Below, in pieces: positions 1-9,909 of a stretch of DNA of 64,000 nt (within the stretch, counting starts at the first letter, position 1; each line of letters starts with the position of its first letter). Source of the DNA: CAYWMD01 sp964458575 (GTDB taxonomy: Bacteria > Verrucomicrobiota > Verrucomicrobiia > Limisphaerales > JADLHS01); assembly GCA_964458575.1 (NCBI GenBank), contig CAYWMD010000033.1, positions 1 through 64,000 of the forward strand, in the 5' to 3' direction. A model generated the notes under the pieces. That model did not search any database. It had not been told where the DNA came from and saw only the letters and a program-made list of their open reading frames with translations. The translations under genes and the position numbers were made by a program.

Positions 1-2
1 CG

Positions 3-3000
3 GACAGCTACGCGGTCAATGAAGATGGCGTGCTCAACGGCAACGTGACGACCAACGATGTGCCCAGCGGCGACGGCGGCAACGTTTGGACCGTGTTGAC
101 CAACGTGGCCCACGGCGTGTTGAACCTGAGCACGAACGGCACATTCACCTACACGCCAACGGCCAACTATAACGGCCCTGATTCCTTCACCTACCAGGTT
201 TGCGACACAGACGGCGATTGCTCCAGCGCGACCGTGACGATCACAGTGAACTCGGTGGACGACTTCCCGACCGCTAATCCGGACAGTTACGCGGTCAATG
301 AAGATGGCGTGCTCAACGGCAACGTGACGACCAACGACGTGCCCAGCGGCGACGGCGGCAACGTTTGGACCGTGCTGACCAATGTGACGCATGGCGTGTT
401 GAGCCTCAGCACCAACGGCACTTTCACTTACACGCCGACAGTGAACTACAACGGCCCCGATTCGTTTACCTACCAGGTCTGCGACGCCGACAATGATTGC
501 TCCAACGCTACGGTGACGATCACGGTCAACTCGGCGGATGACTTCCCGACCGCCAACCCTGATGCCTACGCGGTTAACGAGGATGGCGTGTTGAACGGGA
601 ACGTCTCGACCAACGATGTTCCGAGTGGCGACGGCGGCAACGTGTGGAGTGTCGTGACCAATGCGGCCCACGGCGTTGTCACGTTGAATACCAATGGCAC
701 ATTCACTTACACGCCGACGGGCGATTACAGCGGCCCCGACAGCTTCACCTATCAGGTGTGCGATGCGGATGGCGATTGCTCGTCAGCCACGGTGACGATC
801 ACGGTCAATTCGGTGGACGATTTCCCGGTGGCCAACCCGGACAGCTACGCGGTGAATGAAGATGGAACGCTGAACGGCAACGTGACGACCAACGACGTGC
901 CCAGCGGCGATGGCGGCAACGTGTGGAGTGTGCTGACCAACGTGACGCACGGCGTGTTGAGCCTGAGCCCCAACGGCACGTTCACCTACTCACCGACCGG
1001 CAACTACAACGGCCCTGACAGCTTCACCTACCAGGTTTGCGACGCCGATGGTGATTGTTCGTCAGCGACGGTGACCATCACGGTCAACTCGGTGGATGAC
1101 GCGCCGGTGGCGGCTCCCGACAACTACTTGGTTTTGGAAAACAGCGCGCTCAACGGCAATGTGAGTACCAACGACTCGCCCAGCGGCGATGGTGGCAACG
1201 TTTGGACGGTATTGACGAACGTGAGTAATGGCGTGTTGAGCTTCAACCCCAACGGCACGTTTACCTATACGCCCGCGACCAACTACAACGGCCCGGACAG
1301 TTTCACTTACCAAGTGTGCGATACCGATGGCGACTGCTCGGTCGCAACCGTCACGATCTCGGTGTCATCCGTGGACAACTTCCCGGTGGCCAACCCGGAC
1401 AGCTATGCGGTCAACGAAGATGGTGTCCTCAATGGCAACGTCTCCACCAACGATGTTCCGAGCGGTGACGGCGGCAACGTGTGGAGCGTTGTGACCAATG
1501 CGGCTCACGGCGTGGCCACGGTGAATACCAACGGTACGTTCACCTATACGCCAACCGGCAACTACTACGGGCCCGACAGCTTTACCTACCAAGTGTGCGA
1601 TACCGACGGCGACTGCTCGACAGCCACAGTCGCGATCACGGTTAATTCCGTGGATGACTTCCCAGTGGCCAACCCGGACAGCTATGGGGTCAATGAAGAT
1701 GGCGTCCTGAACGGCAACGTGACGACCAATGATGTGCCCAGCGGCGACGGTGGCAACGTATGGACGGTTCTGACGAACGTGACGCACGGCGTGTTGAGCT
1801 TGAGCACCAACGGCACGTTTACTTACGCACCGACTGGCAACTACAACGGCCCGGACAGCTTTACCTACCAGGTGTGCGATGCGGATGGTGATTGCTCGTC
1901 AGCGACCGTGACGATCACGGTCAATTCGGCAGACGATTTCCCGGTGGCCAACCCGGACAACTACGCGGTCAATGAGGACGGCGTGCTCAACGGCAACGTG
2001 ACGACCAACGACGTGCCCAGCGGTGATGGCGGCAACGTCTGGACTGTGCTGACCAACGTGGCCCACGGCGTGTTGAGCCTGAGCACCAACGGCACGTTCA
2101 CTTACACACCGACAGCGAACTACAACGGCCCCGACAGCTTTACCTACCAGGTATGCGATACTGACGGCGATTGCTCCAGCGCGACGGTGACGATCACGGT
2201 CAACTCCGTTGATGACTTTCCGACCGCCAATCCGGACAGCTACAACGTCGCCGAAGACGGCACGCTCAACGGCAACGTGACGACCAACGACGTGCCCAGT
2301 GGCGACGCCGGCAACGTCTGGACTGTTCTGACCAACGTGACGCATGGTGTGTTGAGCCTGAGCACCAATGGTACGTTCACCTATACGCCGGCGGCTAACT
2401 ACAATGGCCCGGACAGCTTCACATACCAGGTGTGTGATGCGGATAACGATTGCTCTACCGCCACCGTGACGATCTCCGTTTCGTCGGTGGACAATTTCCC
2501 AGTGGCCAACTCGGACAGCTACGCGGTCAATGAAGACGGCGTGCTCAACGGCAACGTGACGACCAACGACGTACCCAGTGGCGACGGTGGCAACGTCTGG
2601 ACGTTACTGAACAATGTGGCGCATGGCGTGTTGAGCCTGAGCACCAATGGCACGTTCACTTACACACCTACAGCGAACTACAACGGCCCCGACAGCTTTA
2701 CCTACCAGGTCTGCGATGCGGACAACGATTGCTCGTCAGCGACCGTGACGATCACGGTCAACTCCGTTGATGACTTCCCGACCGCCAACCCGGACAGCTA
2801 CAACGTCGCCGAAGACGGCACGCTCAACGGCAACGTGACGACCAACGACGTGCCCAGCGGCGATGGCGGAAACGTCTGGACGGTACTGACCAATGTGGCG
2901 CATGGCGTGTTGAGCCTCAGCACGAATGGCACATTCACTTACACGCCAACGGCCAATTACAACGGCCCGGACAGCTTCACTTACCAGGTCTGCGATACCG

Positions 3001-3350
3001 ACGGTGATTGCTCAACTGCGACCGTCACGATCACGGTGAATTCCGTGGATGACTTCCCGACCGCCAACCCGGATAGCTATGCGGTCAACGAAGACGGCGT
3101 GCTCAACGGCAACGTGACGACCAACGACGTGCCCAGCGGCGATGGTGGCAACGTGTGGACGGTGCTGACCAACGTGACGCATGGCGTGTTGAGCCTCAAC
3201 ACCAACGGCACGTTCACCTACACGCCGACTGGCAACTATAACGGCCCCGACAGCTTTACCTATCAGGTCTGCGATACCGACGGCGACTGCTCCAGCGCCA
3301 CAGTCACGATCACTGTTTCTCCGGTGAACGACGCTCCGGTGGCCAACCCG
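3..3350 (+). repeat. Twelve tandem 279-bp units inside the giant gene
   Basis: Twelve consecutive units of exactly 279 bp (93 codons) with no length variation; the next DSF block begins at 3351. Units differ by scattered substitutions. Some share private variants: units 3 and 6 share SVVTNAAHGV, units 9 and 11 share NVAEDGTLNGN, and units 6 and 10 both follow the variant SSVDNFPVAN. This suggests block duplication or gene conversion. Such an array is also prone to assembly collapse, so the copy number may differ in the living strain. Confidence 0.95.
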
Positions 3351-6300
3351 GACAGTTTCACGACGCTGAAGAACATTCCGCTGGTCATCCCGGCGGCGGG
3401 CATTCTCACCAACGACACAGATGTGGATGGCGGCGCGTTGACGGTGATACCTGTCACTGGCACAGCCAACGGCAGCCTGATTCTCAATGCCAACGGCGGT
3501 TTCACCTACACGCCGATCAGCAACTACGTCGGCTTGGACAGCTTCACTTACCGCGCCTACGACGGCTCGGCCACCAGCGGCGTGGCGACGGTCACGATCA
3601 ATGTGCTGCCAACCAATACGCCGCCCACCGCGGTCAACAACAGCTACACCACGCTCGAAGACACGACACTGACGATTCCGGTGGCGGGCATCTTGACGAA
3701 CGACATTGATCCGGACGGCGATGCGCTTTCGGCCCTGCTCGCTACAGACGTCACGCACGGCACGTTGTCGCTCAACCCGAACGGCTCGTTTACCTACACG
3801 CCATTCACGAACTACAACGGCACGGACACCCTCACGTATCGCGCCTACGATGGCGTTGCGACCAGCGGCGTGGCCACGGTGACGATCAATATTACACCGA
3901 TCAACGATCCGCCGATCGCGGTGAACGACAGTACCAACACGGTTGAAGACGTGAGCGTGACGATCAACGTGCTGGTCAACGACAGCGACCCTGAAGGCAC
4001 GCCGCTCACTATTACCGGCTTCAGCACGACCAACGGCGTCATCGTGAACAACGGAACGAACCTGGTGTTCACGCCGACCACGAATTTCAACGGCATAGCG
4101 GTGTTCAGCTACACAATCAGCGACGGCACCAACACGGCCAATGCCAGCGTGACCGTCACCATCGGTGCCGTGAACGACGCGCCGGTTACGGTCAACGACG
4201 CTTATTCCCTCTTGAAGAACGCGACCCTGACGATCCCGCTGGCGGGCATTCTCACGAATGACTTCGACGCGGAAAGCAATCCACTTTCCGCCCTGCTGGT
4301 CGCCGACGTCACGCACGGCACGCTGAGTTTGAACCCCAACGGCGGATTCATCTACACGCCCAACAGCAATTACGTCGGCGGCGATCTGTTTACCTACCGC
4401 GCGTACGACACCGGCGCCACCGGCAACGTGGCGACGGTCAACCTCACCATTCTGGCGACCAACACCCCGCCCACGGCCAACGGCCAGAACGTATCCACGC
4501 CGCAAGCCACGCCCATCGTCATCACGCTCACCGGCAACGATCCGGATGGCGATCCGCTGACCTTTGCCCCGGTGACTTCGCCGGCTAACGGTGGGTTGAC
4601 GGCCTTCAACACCAACACCGGCACGATCACCTACACGCCGAACCCGGCCTTCATCGGCAACGACAGCTTTACGTTCCGCGTCAACGACGGCACGACCAAC
4701 AGCGCGCCCGCCACCGTGAACATCAGCGTGGGTGCGCAAGCCGACATCGCGGTGTTCAAGACCGGCAACACCAATGGCGGCGCGGGCACCAACCTGAACT
4801 TCACGATCACCGTGACCAACCTTGGGCCGTCCACGGCCAGCAACGTGATGGTGTTTGACCAATTGCCCGCGAGTTACACGTTCGTGAGCGCGGTGCCGTC
4901 GGCGTCGTCCGTGGTGGGCAACCTGGTGACCTGGCCGGCGTTCAACCTCGCCAGCCTGGGCCGCAGCAACTTCGTGCTGACGGTCATGCCGACCGCTGGC
5001 GGCGTGTTCACCAACGTGGCCTACGCCACCAACAGCACGCCCGATCCCGACCCGACGAACAACAGCAGCACTTCCACGAACGGGCGGGTCATCACTTACG
5101 TGCAACCGCTCGCCGACGTGGCCGTGTTCAAGTTCGGTCCGGCCAGCGTCATCGCCGGCAGCAATATCACTTACACAATCACCGTCACCAATCGCGGCCC
5201 CGTCATGGCGACGAATACCGTGGCCAGCGACACTTTGCCGGCGGGTGTGACGTTCCAAAGCGCATCAGCCGGCGGCACGTTGAACAGCGGTATCGTGACC
5301 TGGCCGGGCATCACCCTCGCCAGCGGCGCGAGCGCCAGTTACAGCGTTACCATTACCGCCCCGGTCGCTGCGGGCACGCTCACCAACGTCGCCTCGGCCA
5401 CTTCCCCCACGCCGGATCCCGATCTGTCAAACAACGATGGCAGCTCCACCAACTCGCGCACGACGACCACCGTGACGGCATTGACCGACGTACGCTTGAA
5501 CAAGAGCGCGCAAGCCACGGTGAATGCTGGCGCGAACTTCACCTACACGTTGATTGCGAGCAACGCTGGCCCGAGCACAGCTTCGAGCCTGTCGGTTACT
5601 GACAGCCTGCCGGCGAGCGTGAGTTTCGTGAGCGCCACGGGCGGCGGTTCGTTGAGCGGCAACCAAGTGATCTGGGCTAACCTTGGTAGCTTGGCTGCGG
5701 GTGCGAGCACCAATCTCACTCTGACGGTAACGGCCCCGGCCAGCGGCACGTTGAGCAACACCGCTATCGTGGTCACGCCAACGAGCGATCCGACGCCGAC
5801 CAACAATACCGCTGGCCCGGTCATCACGACTGTGACGCCGTTGGCAGATGTGAGTCTAACCAAGAGCGCGCAAGCCACGGTCAATGCCGGTGCGAACTTC
5901 AGTTACACACTGATCGCCAGCAACGCCGGCCCGTCCACTGCGTCGAGCTTGTCGGTCACTGACAGCTTGCCAGCGGGTGTGACGTTTGTGAGCGCCACTG
6001 GCGGTGGTTCCTTGAGCGGCAACCAAGTCATCTGGGCCAACCTTGGCAGCTTGGTCGCCGGTGCGAGCACGAATCTGACGTTGACCGTGACCGCCCCGGC
6101 CAGCGGCACATTGAGCAACACCGCCGTTGTCGTTACACCGACGAGCGATTCGACTCCAACGAACAACACCGCCGGCCCGGTCATCACCACCGTCACCCCG
6201 TTGGCGGACGTGCGCCTGAGCAAGAGCGCGCAAGCCACGGTCAATGCCGGTGCGAACTTCAGTTACACGCTGATCGCCAGCAACGCCGGTCCGTCCACAG

Positions 6301-7910
6301 CTTCAAGCTTGTCTGTCACCGACAGTCTGCCCGCAGGTGTGACCTTCGTAAGTGCCACTGGCGGTGGTTCCTTGAGCGGCAATCAAATCATCTGGGCCAA
6401 CCTTGGCAGCTTGGTCGCCGGTGCGAGCACGAATCTGACGTTGACCGTGACCGCCCCGGCCAGCGGCACGCTGAGCAACACGGCCGTCGTATTTACACCG
6501 ACAAGCGATCCGAATCCAACGAACAACACTGCTGGACCGGTGGTGACCGCAGTGCAATCGCTGGCTGATGTGGCCGTGTTCAAGTATGGCCCGGCGAGCA
6601 TCGTGGCGGGCGGCAACGTCGCCTACACGATTGTCGTAACCAATCTCGGCCCGGCCACGGCCATGAGCTTGTCGGTGACCGACAGTCTGCCGGCCAGCGT
6701 CACCTTTGTGAGCGCGAGTAGCGGCGGGACGTTGAACGGCAGCCGCGTCATCTGGGCCAATCTCGGCAGCCTCGCCGCGGGCGCGAGCACCAATTTGGCG
6801 CTGACGGTAACCGCGCCTTTGACCGGGAAACTGACCAACATTGTCGCTGCCACCTCGGGCACGCCCGATCCGGTGCCGGCCAACAACAACGGCAGCTCGC
6901 CCAATTCCCAGGTGGACACGGTGATCTCGGCCATCGCGGACATCATCGTGGGCAAGACCGGACCGTCCAGTGTCACGACCGGCGTGAATTTTAACTACAC
7001 CATCAGCGTGACCAACCTCGGCCCGCTGTCCGCGACCAACGTCGTCGTCACCGACCTCCTGCCGACCAATCTCGTGTTCGTCAGCGCCACCGGCGGCGGC
7101 GTGCTCGCCAGCAACGTCGTGACCTGGCCAACCATCGCCGCGCTGGCCAATGGCGCGACCACCAACTTCATCATCACCGTGCGCGCACCAACCGCGGGCA
7201 ATTTCACGAACATCGCGGTGGCCGTGGCCACCACGCCCGATCCCAATCCGACCAACAACAACAGCGGCAACCTGGGGGCGCAAGTACCCACCACATCCGT
7301 GCCGCCGCAATTCGGCGTCTATCAAGCACCGAACGTGTTCAATCCGCAGACCGGTTTGTTCGAACAGCGCGTGACCGTGACCAACACGGGTCTCTCCACC
7401 GTGGCCGCGTTCCGGTTGCTCGTGGGCAACATCAACGGTACGAACGGCGTCCCGCGCACGAATGTGTTCCTCTACAACGCCACCGGCACGAATGTGGATA
7501 CGCGGCCCTATGTCCAGTACAACTCCGCGCTCAACCCCGGCAGCAATGTGACGTTGATCCTCGAATTCTACGTGCCGGACCGCAAACCGTTCACCAACTC
7601 GGTCGAAGTGGTGTCCGTATTGCCCGGCGGCGCCGGCACGAACAGCGGCGGTGGCGTGGTGATTGACCGCGCGTTTGTGGACGCGCGGTTCACGCCGGTC
7701 CGGTTCGTTCTCGAATGGACCAGCGTGCCCGGCACGAACTACACCGTCATCTACAGCGACGTGAGCGCGGCCGGCCCGTGGTTCGTCGCCACGCCCAGCG
7801 TGACCGCCAACGCCAATCGCGTGCAGTGGTATGACGACGGTCCGCCCAAGACCATCAGCGTACCGTTGTCCGTCACCAACCGGTTCTACCGGGTGATCAG
7901 CAACCCGTAA
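3..7910 (+). CDS. Giant secreted repeat protein, 5' end outside window (cadherin-like and DUF11 repeats)
   Basis: The reading frame is open from base 3, so the gene starts upstream; the first in-frame GTG at 30 is inside a repeat and is not a start. The visible 2635 residues hold twelve 93-residue cadherin-like/VCBS-type units (about 1-1116), each with NEDG, TFTYTP and DSFTYQV signatures. Five more divergent units of the same fold follow (about 1117-1579), with motifs such as AGILTND and YRAYDG. Then come seven DUF11-type units (about 1580-2430; for example FTITVTNLGPSTA). The last about 200 residues end in a small domain closing with NRFYRVISNP. This architecture is typical of very large extracellular surface or adhesion proteins. 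Export through the downstream type II system is possible but not shown. A barrel-protein gene follows after 23 bp. No catalytic motif was seen. Confidence 0.9.
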   Translation, partial: DSYAVNEDGVLNGNVTTNDVPSGDGGNVWTVLTNVAHGVLNLSTNGTFTYTPTANYNGPDSFTYQVCDTDGDCSSATVTITVNSVDDFPTANPDSYAVNEDGVLNGNVTTNDVPSGDGGNVWTVLTNVTHGVLSLSTNGTFTYTPTVNYNGPDSFTYQVCDADNDCSNATVTITVNSADDFPTANPDAYAVNEDGVLNGNVSTNDVPSGDGGNVWSVVTNAAHGVVTLNTNGTFTYTPTGDYSGPDSFTYQVCDADGDCSSATVTITVNSVDDFPVANPDSYAVNEDGTLNGNVTTNDVPSGDGGNVWSVLTNVTHGVLSLSPNGTFTYSPTGNYNGPDSFTYQVCDADGDCSSATVTITVNSVDDAPVAAPDNYLVLENSALNGNVSTNDSPSGDGGNVWTVLTNVSNGVLSFNPNGTFTYTPATNYNGPDSFTYQVCDTDGDCSVATVTISVSSVDNFPVANPDSYAVNEDGVLNGNVSTNDVPSGDGGNVWSVVTNAAHGVATVNTNGTFTYTPTGNYYGPDSFTYQVCDTDGDCSTATVAITVNSVDDFPVANPDSYGVNEDGVLNGNVTTNDVPSGDGGNVWTVLTNVTHGVLSLSTNGTFTYAPTGNYNGPDSFTYQVCDADGDCSSATVTITVNSADDFPVANPDNYAVNEDGVLNGNVTTNDVPSGDGGNVWTVLTNVAHGVLSLSTNGTFTYTPTANYNGPDSFTYQVCDTDGDCSSATVTITVNSVDDFPTANPDSYNVAEDGTLNGNVTTNDVPSGDAGNVWTVLTNVTHGVLSLSTNGTFTYTPAANYNGPDSFTYQVCDADNDCSTATVTISVSSVDNFPVANSDSYAVNEDGVLNGNVTTNDVPSGDGGNVWTLLNNVAHGVLSLSTNGTFTYTPTANYNGPDSFTYQVCDADNDCSSATVTITVNSVDDFPTANPDSYNVAEDGTLNGNVTTNDVPSGDGGNVWTVLTNVAHGVLSLSTNGTFTYTPTANYNGPDSFTYQVCDTDGDCSTATVTITVNSVDDFPTANPDSYAVNEDGVLNGNVTTNDVPSGDGGNVWTVLTNVTHGVLSLNTNGTFTYTPTGNYNGPDSFTYQVCDTDGDCSSATVTITVSPVNDAPVANPDSFTTLKNIPLVIPAAGILTNDTDVDGGALTVIPVTGTANGSLILNANGGFTYTPISNYVGLDSFTYRAYDGSATSGVATVTINVLPTNTPPTAVNNSYTTLEDTTLTIPVAGILTNDIDPDGDALSALLATDVTHGTLSLNPNGSFTYTPFTNYNGTDTLTYRAYDGVATSGVATVTINITPINDPPIAVNDSTNTVEDVSVTINVLVNDSDPEGTPLTITGFSTTNGVIVNNGTNLVFTPTTNFNGIAVFSYTISDGTNTANASVTVTIGAVNDAPVTVNDAYSLLKNATLTIPLAGILTNDFDAESNPLSALLVADVTHGTLSLNPNGGFIYTPNSNYVGGDLFTYRAYDTGATGNVATVNLTILATNTPPTANGQNVSTPQATPIVITLTGNDPDGDPLTFAPVTSPANGGLTAFNTNTGTITYTPNPAFIGNDSFTFRVNDGTTNSAPATVNISVGAQADIAVFKTGNTNGGAGTNLNFTITVTNLGPSTASNVMVFDQLPASYTFVSAVPSASSVVGNLVTWPAFNLASLGRSNFVLTVMPTAGGVFTNVAYATNSTPDPDPTNNSSTSTNGRVITYVQPLADVAVFKFGPASVIAGSNITYTITVTNRGPVMATNTVASDTLPAGVTFQSASAGGTLNSGIVTWPGITLASGASASYSVTITAPVAAGTLTNVASATSPTPDPDLSNNDGSSTNSRTTTTVTALTDVRLNKSAQATVNAGANFTYTLIASNAGPSTASSLSVTDSLPASVSFVSATGGGSLSGNQVIWANLGSLAAGASTNLTLTVTAPASGTLSNTAIVVTPTSDPTPTNNTAGPVITTVTPLADVSLTKSAQATVNAGANFSYTLIASNAGPSTASSLSVTDSLPAGVTFVSATGGGSLSGNQVIWANLGSLVAGASTNLTLTVTAPASGTLSNTAVVVTPTSDSTPTNNTAGPVITTVTPLADVRLSKSAQATVNAGANFSYTLIASNAGPSTASSLSVTDSLPAGVTFVSATGGGSLSGNQIIWANLGSLVAGASTNLTLTVTAPASGTLSNTAVVFTPTSDPNPTNNTAGPVVTAVQSLADVAVFKYGPASIVAGGNVAYTIVVTNLGPATAMSLSVTDSLPASVTFVSASSGGTLNGSRVIWANLGSLAAGASTNLALTVTAPLTGKLTNIVAATSGTPDPVPANNNGSSPNSQVDTVISAIADIIVGKTGPSSVTTGVNFNYTISVTNLGPLSATNVVVTDLLPTNLVFVSATGGGVLASNVVTWPTIAALANGATTNFIITVRAPTAGNFTNIAVAVATTPDPNPTNNNSGNLGAQVPTTSVPPQFGVYQAPNVFNPQTGLFEQRVTVTNTGLSTVAAFRLLVGNINGTNGVPRTNVFLYNATGTNVDTRPYVQYNSALNPGSNVTLILEFYVPDRKPFTNSVEVVSVLPGGAGTNSGGGVVIDRAFVDARFTPVRFVLEWTSVPGTNYTVIYSDVSAAGPWFVATPSVTANANRVQWYDDGPPKTISVPLSVTNRFYRVISNP

Positions 7911-7933
7911 ACGGACGCAACAGGATTACGACC

Positions 7934-8998
7934 ATGAAAACGACCATATTCAATCCGGTGCTGCTGCTGGTTGCGTTGTTCCCGCTGGCGGCGGGCGCGG
8001 ATGAAATCGCCACCAACCGCTTTTCGCTTTCGGGCCGCCTCGGCTTCAACATCTCCGCGCGGTTCAAGGGGGTCAGCGTGACGCCGGTCGGCAATCCCGC
8101 CGCCCCGCGCACCACGCCGTCGCAACCCGGCCGGCCCAACGGCGATGCTTACAATTACGACGACGGTTATGTGCTGACGGACGTGAGCGACAACTACGGC
8201 GGCCAGACCTGGTATTGGGGTTACGACAACAGCGCCAGCCAGATTTCCGGCAACACCATCCTGATGAGCCGGACCACTTCGACCGCGGCAGCCGGCGGCG
8301 CAACGGGGTCGTTCGAGGACAACCCGCAGTTGGGCGCCGAGCTGGCCTACAACCGGTTCCTTGGCACGTGGGGCGATGCACGCTATGGGGTCGAGGTCGC
8401 GGTGAATTACCTGGATATTTCCCTCCGCGCCAATGACACCGTTTCAGGCAGCGCCACGCGCGTGACGGATGCCTATCCGTTTACGCCGGACACGACGCCA
8501 CCCAATGCCACGCCGGTGAACACCATTCCGGGGCCGTATCAAGGCAGCTTCGAAGGGCCGGGCTTTGTCATCGGTGACACGCCGGTCAGTTCGACCACCG
8601 TGGTGATTCCGGGTCAGGCAATGACTGATAAACGTCGTTTCGACGGTGATCTTTGGGGCTTTCGGCTCGGGCCGTATCTGGAAATTCCATTGGGCGATCC
8701 GTTGAACCTTTCGCTCTCCGGTGGTCTGGCCGTGGGGGTGCTCGATGCGGACGCGTCGTGGTCGCAAACCAGCGGCAGCACCAGGATTGCCTCGGGCAGC
8801 GGCAGCGATTGCGACGTGCTTTGGGGCGGTTACCTCAGCGCGGCGCTCACCTGCTATTTGTCCGAACGCTGGAGCCTGGTTGGCGGCGCGCAATTCCAGA
8901 CGCTCCAGAATTACGAACACTCTTTTGGCGGAAGGGAAGTGGAAGTGGATTTGGGCAATACGTGGTTTGTGACGTTCGGACTGAGCTACAAATTTTAG
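7934..8998 (+). CDS. Probable outer-membrane beta-barrel protein
   Basis: 354 residues starting at ATG with a clear signal peptide: a basic Lys, a hydrophobic stretch LLLVALFPLA and a cleavage region near AGA-DE. The mature part is rich in alternating hydrophobic residues, Gly, Ser and Thr. It ends in an aromatic strand, VTFGLSYKF, with a terminal Phe as in many outer-membrane barrels. Barrel-like strands include GDLWGFRLGPYLEIPLG and SLSGGLAVGVL. It lies 23 bp downstream of the giant repeat gene on the same strand, so the two are probably co-transcribed and it could help display or export that protein. No specific family was recognised; the barrel call rests on composition and the C-terminus. 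Confidence 0.6.
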   Translation: MKTTIFNPVLLLVALFPLAAGADEIATNRFSLSGRLGFNISARFKGVSVTPVGNPAAPRTTPSQPGRPNGDAYNYDDGYVLTDVSDNYGGQTWYWGYDNSASQISGNTILMSRTTSTAAAGGATGSFEDNPQLGAELAYNRFLGTWGDARYGVEVAVNYLDISLRANDTVSGSATRVTDAYPFTPDTTPPNATPVNTIPGPYQGSFEGPGFVIGDTPVSSTTVVIPGQAMTDKRRFDGDLWGFRLGPYLEIPLGDPLNLSLSGGLAVGVLDADASWSQTSGSTRIASGSGSDCDVLWGGYLSAALTCYLSERWSLVGGAQFQTLQNYEHSFGGREVEVDLGNTWFVTFGLSYKF

Positions 8999-9003
8999 CC
9001 GTC

Positions 9004-9257
9004 GCTCACCTCGTCCCTCGCCCCGGCGGATGGGGACAGGGTGGCCAACGGGCGGGTGAGGGGATCGGAAAAGATTTTGGGATGGTGGGGAACATATACC
9101 GGGCTGGCCTCGCGATTGCGGGGCCAGCCCACTTCTTTTCCGTGTGGCTCTCCTTCGGAGCGGCGCTCTGCCGAGTCGCTGGCATGAACCGTAATCCCTT
9201 CACCCGTCCTGCGGACACCCTCTTCCCATCGGATGGGGAGAGGGACGGGGTGAGGGG
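9004..9257. repeat. REP-like palindrome pair (degenerate), copy A
   Basis: Two imperfect copies of a palindromic unit at about 9004-9062 and 9195-9257, about 130 bp apart. The core reads CCCTCACCC..CCTCT(T)CCCATC-GGATGGGGAGAGGG..GGGTGAGGGG. This longer variant is also seen at 37723-37790. It fills most of the 293-bp gap between the barrel-protein gene and the minus-strand YjbQ gene, where no other feature was seen. It could also act as a bidirectional transcript end, which was not tested. Confidence 0.8.
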
Positions 9258-9291
9258 CAGTCCGCAAATCAGTTCTGGCAATTGTTCTGAT

Positions 9292-9711
9292 CTACTCGCC
9301 GATGATTTTCACCAGCACGCGCTTGCGCCGGCGACCGTCGAACTCGCCGTAAAAAATCTGTTCCCACGGGCCGAAATCCAGTTTGCCCTTGGTGATGGCC
9401 ACGACCACCTCGCGGCCCATGATCTGGCGCTTCAAATGCGCGTCGGCATTGTCCTCGCCGGTGCGATTGTGCTGATACTGCGAGGTGGGCGCGTGCGGCG
9501 CGAGTTTCTCCAGCCAGACCTCGTAATCATGCAGCAAGCCGTCCTCGGCGTCGTTGATGTACACCGAGGCGCTGATGTGCATGGCGTTCACGAGGCAAAG
9601 CCCTTCCTCGACGCCGCTCTTTGCCACCAGGTCCTCGACCGTCCGCGTGATGTTGACGAATCCCCGTCGTTGCGGGATTTCAAACCATAAATGTTCCGTG
9701 AGCGATTTCAT
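9292..9711 (-). CDS. YjbQ/UPF0047 family protein
   Basis: 139 residues if started at MKSLTE (9711); an ATG at 9717 and an open frame back to 9813 exist but upstream residues do not match the family. The sequence has the highly conserved family blocks CLVNAMHISASV, HNRTGEDNADAHLKRQIMG and FGPWEQIFYGEFDG, and covers the whole usual length of about 130-140 residues. UPF0047 proteins form small beta-rich trimers; an E. coli member has weak thiamine-phosphate synthase activity, but the cellular role is not settled. It stands alone, convergent with the barrel gene. No obvious Shine-Dalgarno precedes the start. Confidence 0.93.
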   Translation of the reverse strand: MKSLTEHLWFEIPQRRGFVNITRTVEDLVAKSGVEEGLCLVNAMHISASVYINDAEDGLLHDYEVWLEKLAPHAPTSQYQHNRTGEDNADAHLKRQIMGREVVVAITKGKLDFGPWEQIFYGEFDGRRRKRVLVKIIGE

Positions 9712-9909
9712 GGGCATGGTGTGCCACGAAACGCAATCCCCTGGCAAGCAGATGAAATGACGGCGCAATTGATTTCGACCCTTGAAACCAAGAAACCGGG
9801 AAGTTAGGGTCAAGATGTGATTGGGAACTTACAACGAAAGACTGGGAAACGATTTCCACGTCGTCTGCCCATGCTTCACCATCATAACAACTCGTCCTGA
9901 CTAACACAT

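Noticed and set aside
3..3350. Regular repeats as a CRISPR array
   Set aside because: Units are 279 bp, coding, and without spacers; no cas genes are present.
3012..5258. Long minus-strand ORF (748 codons) opposite the giant repeat gene
   Set aside because: Shadow of the repetitive GC-rich plus-strand gene; Arg/His/Gly-rich, with no domain or start signal.
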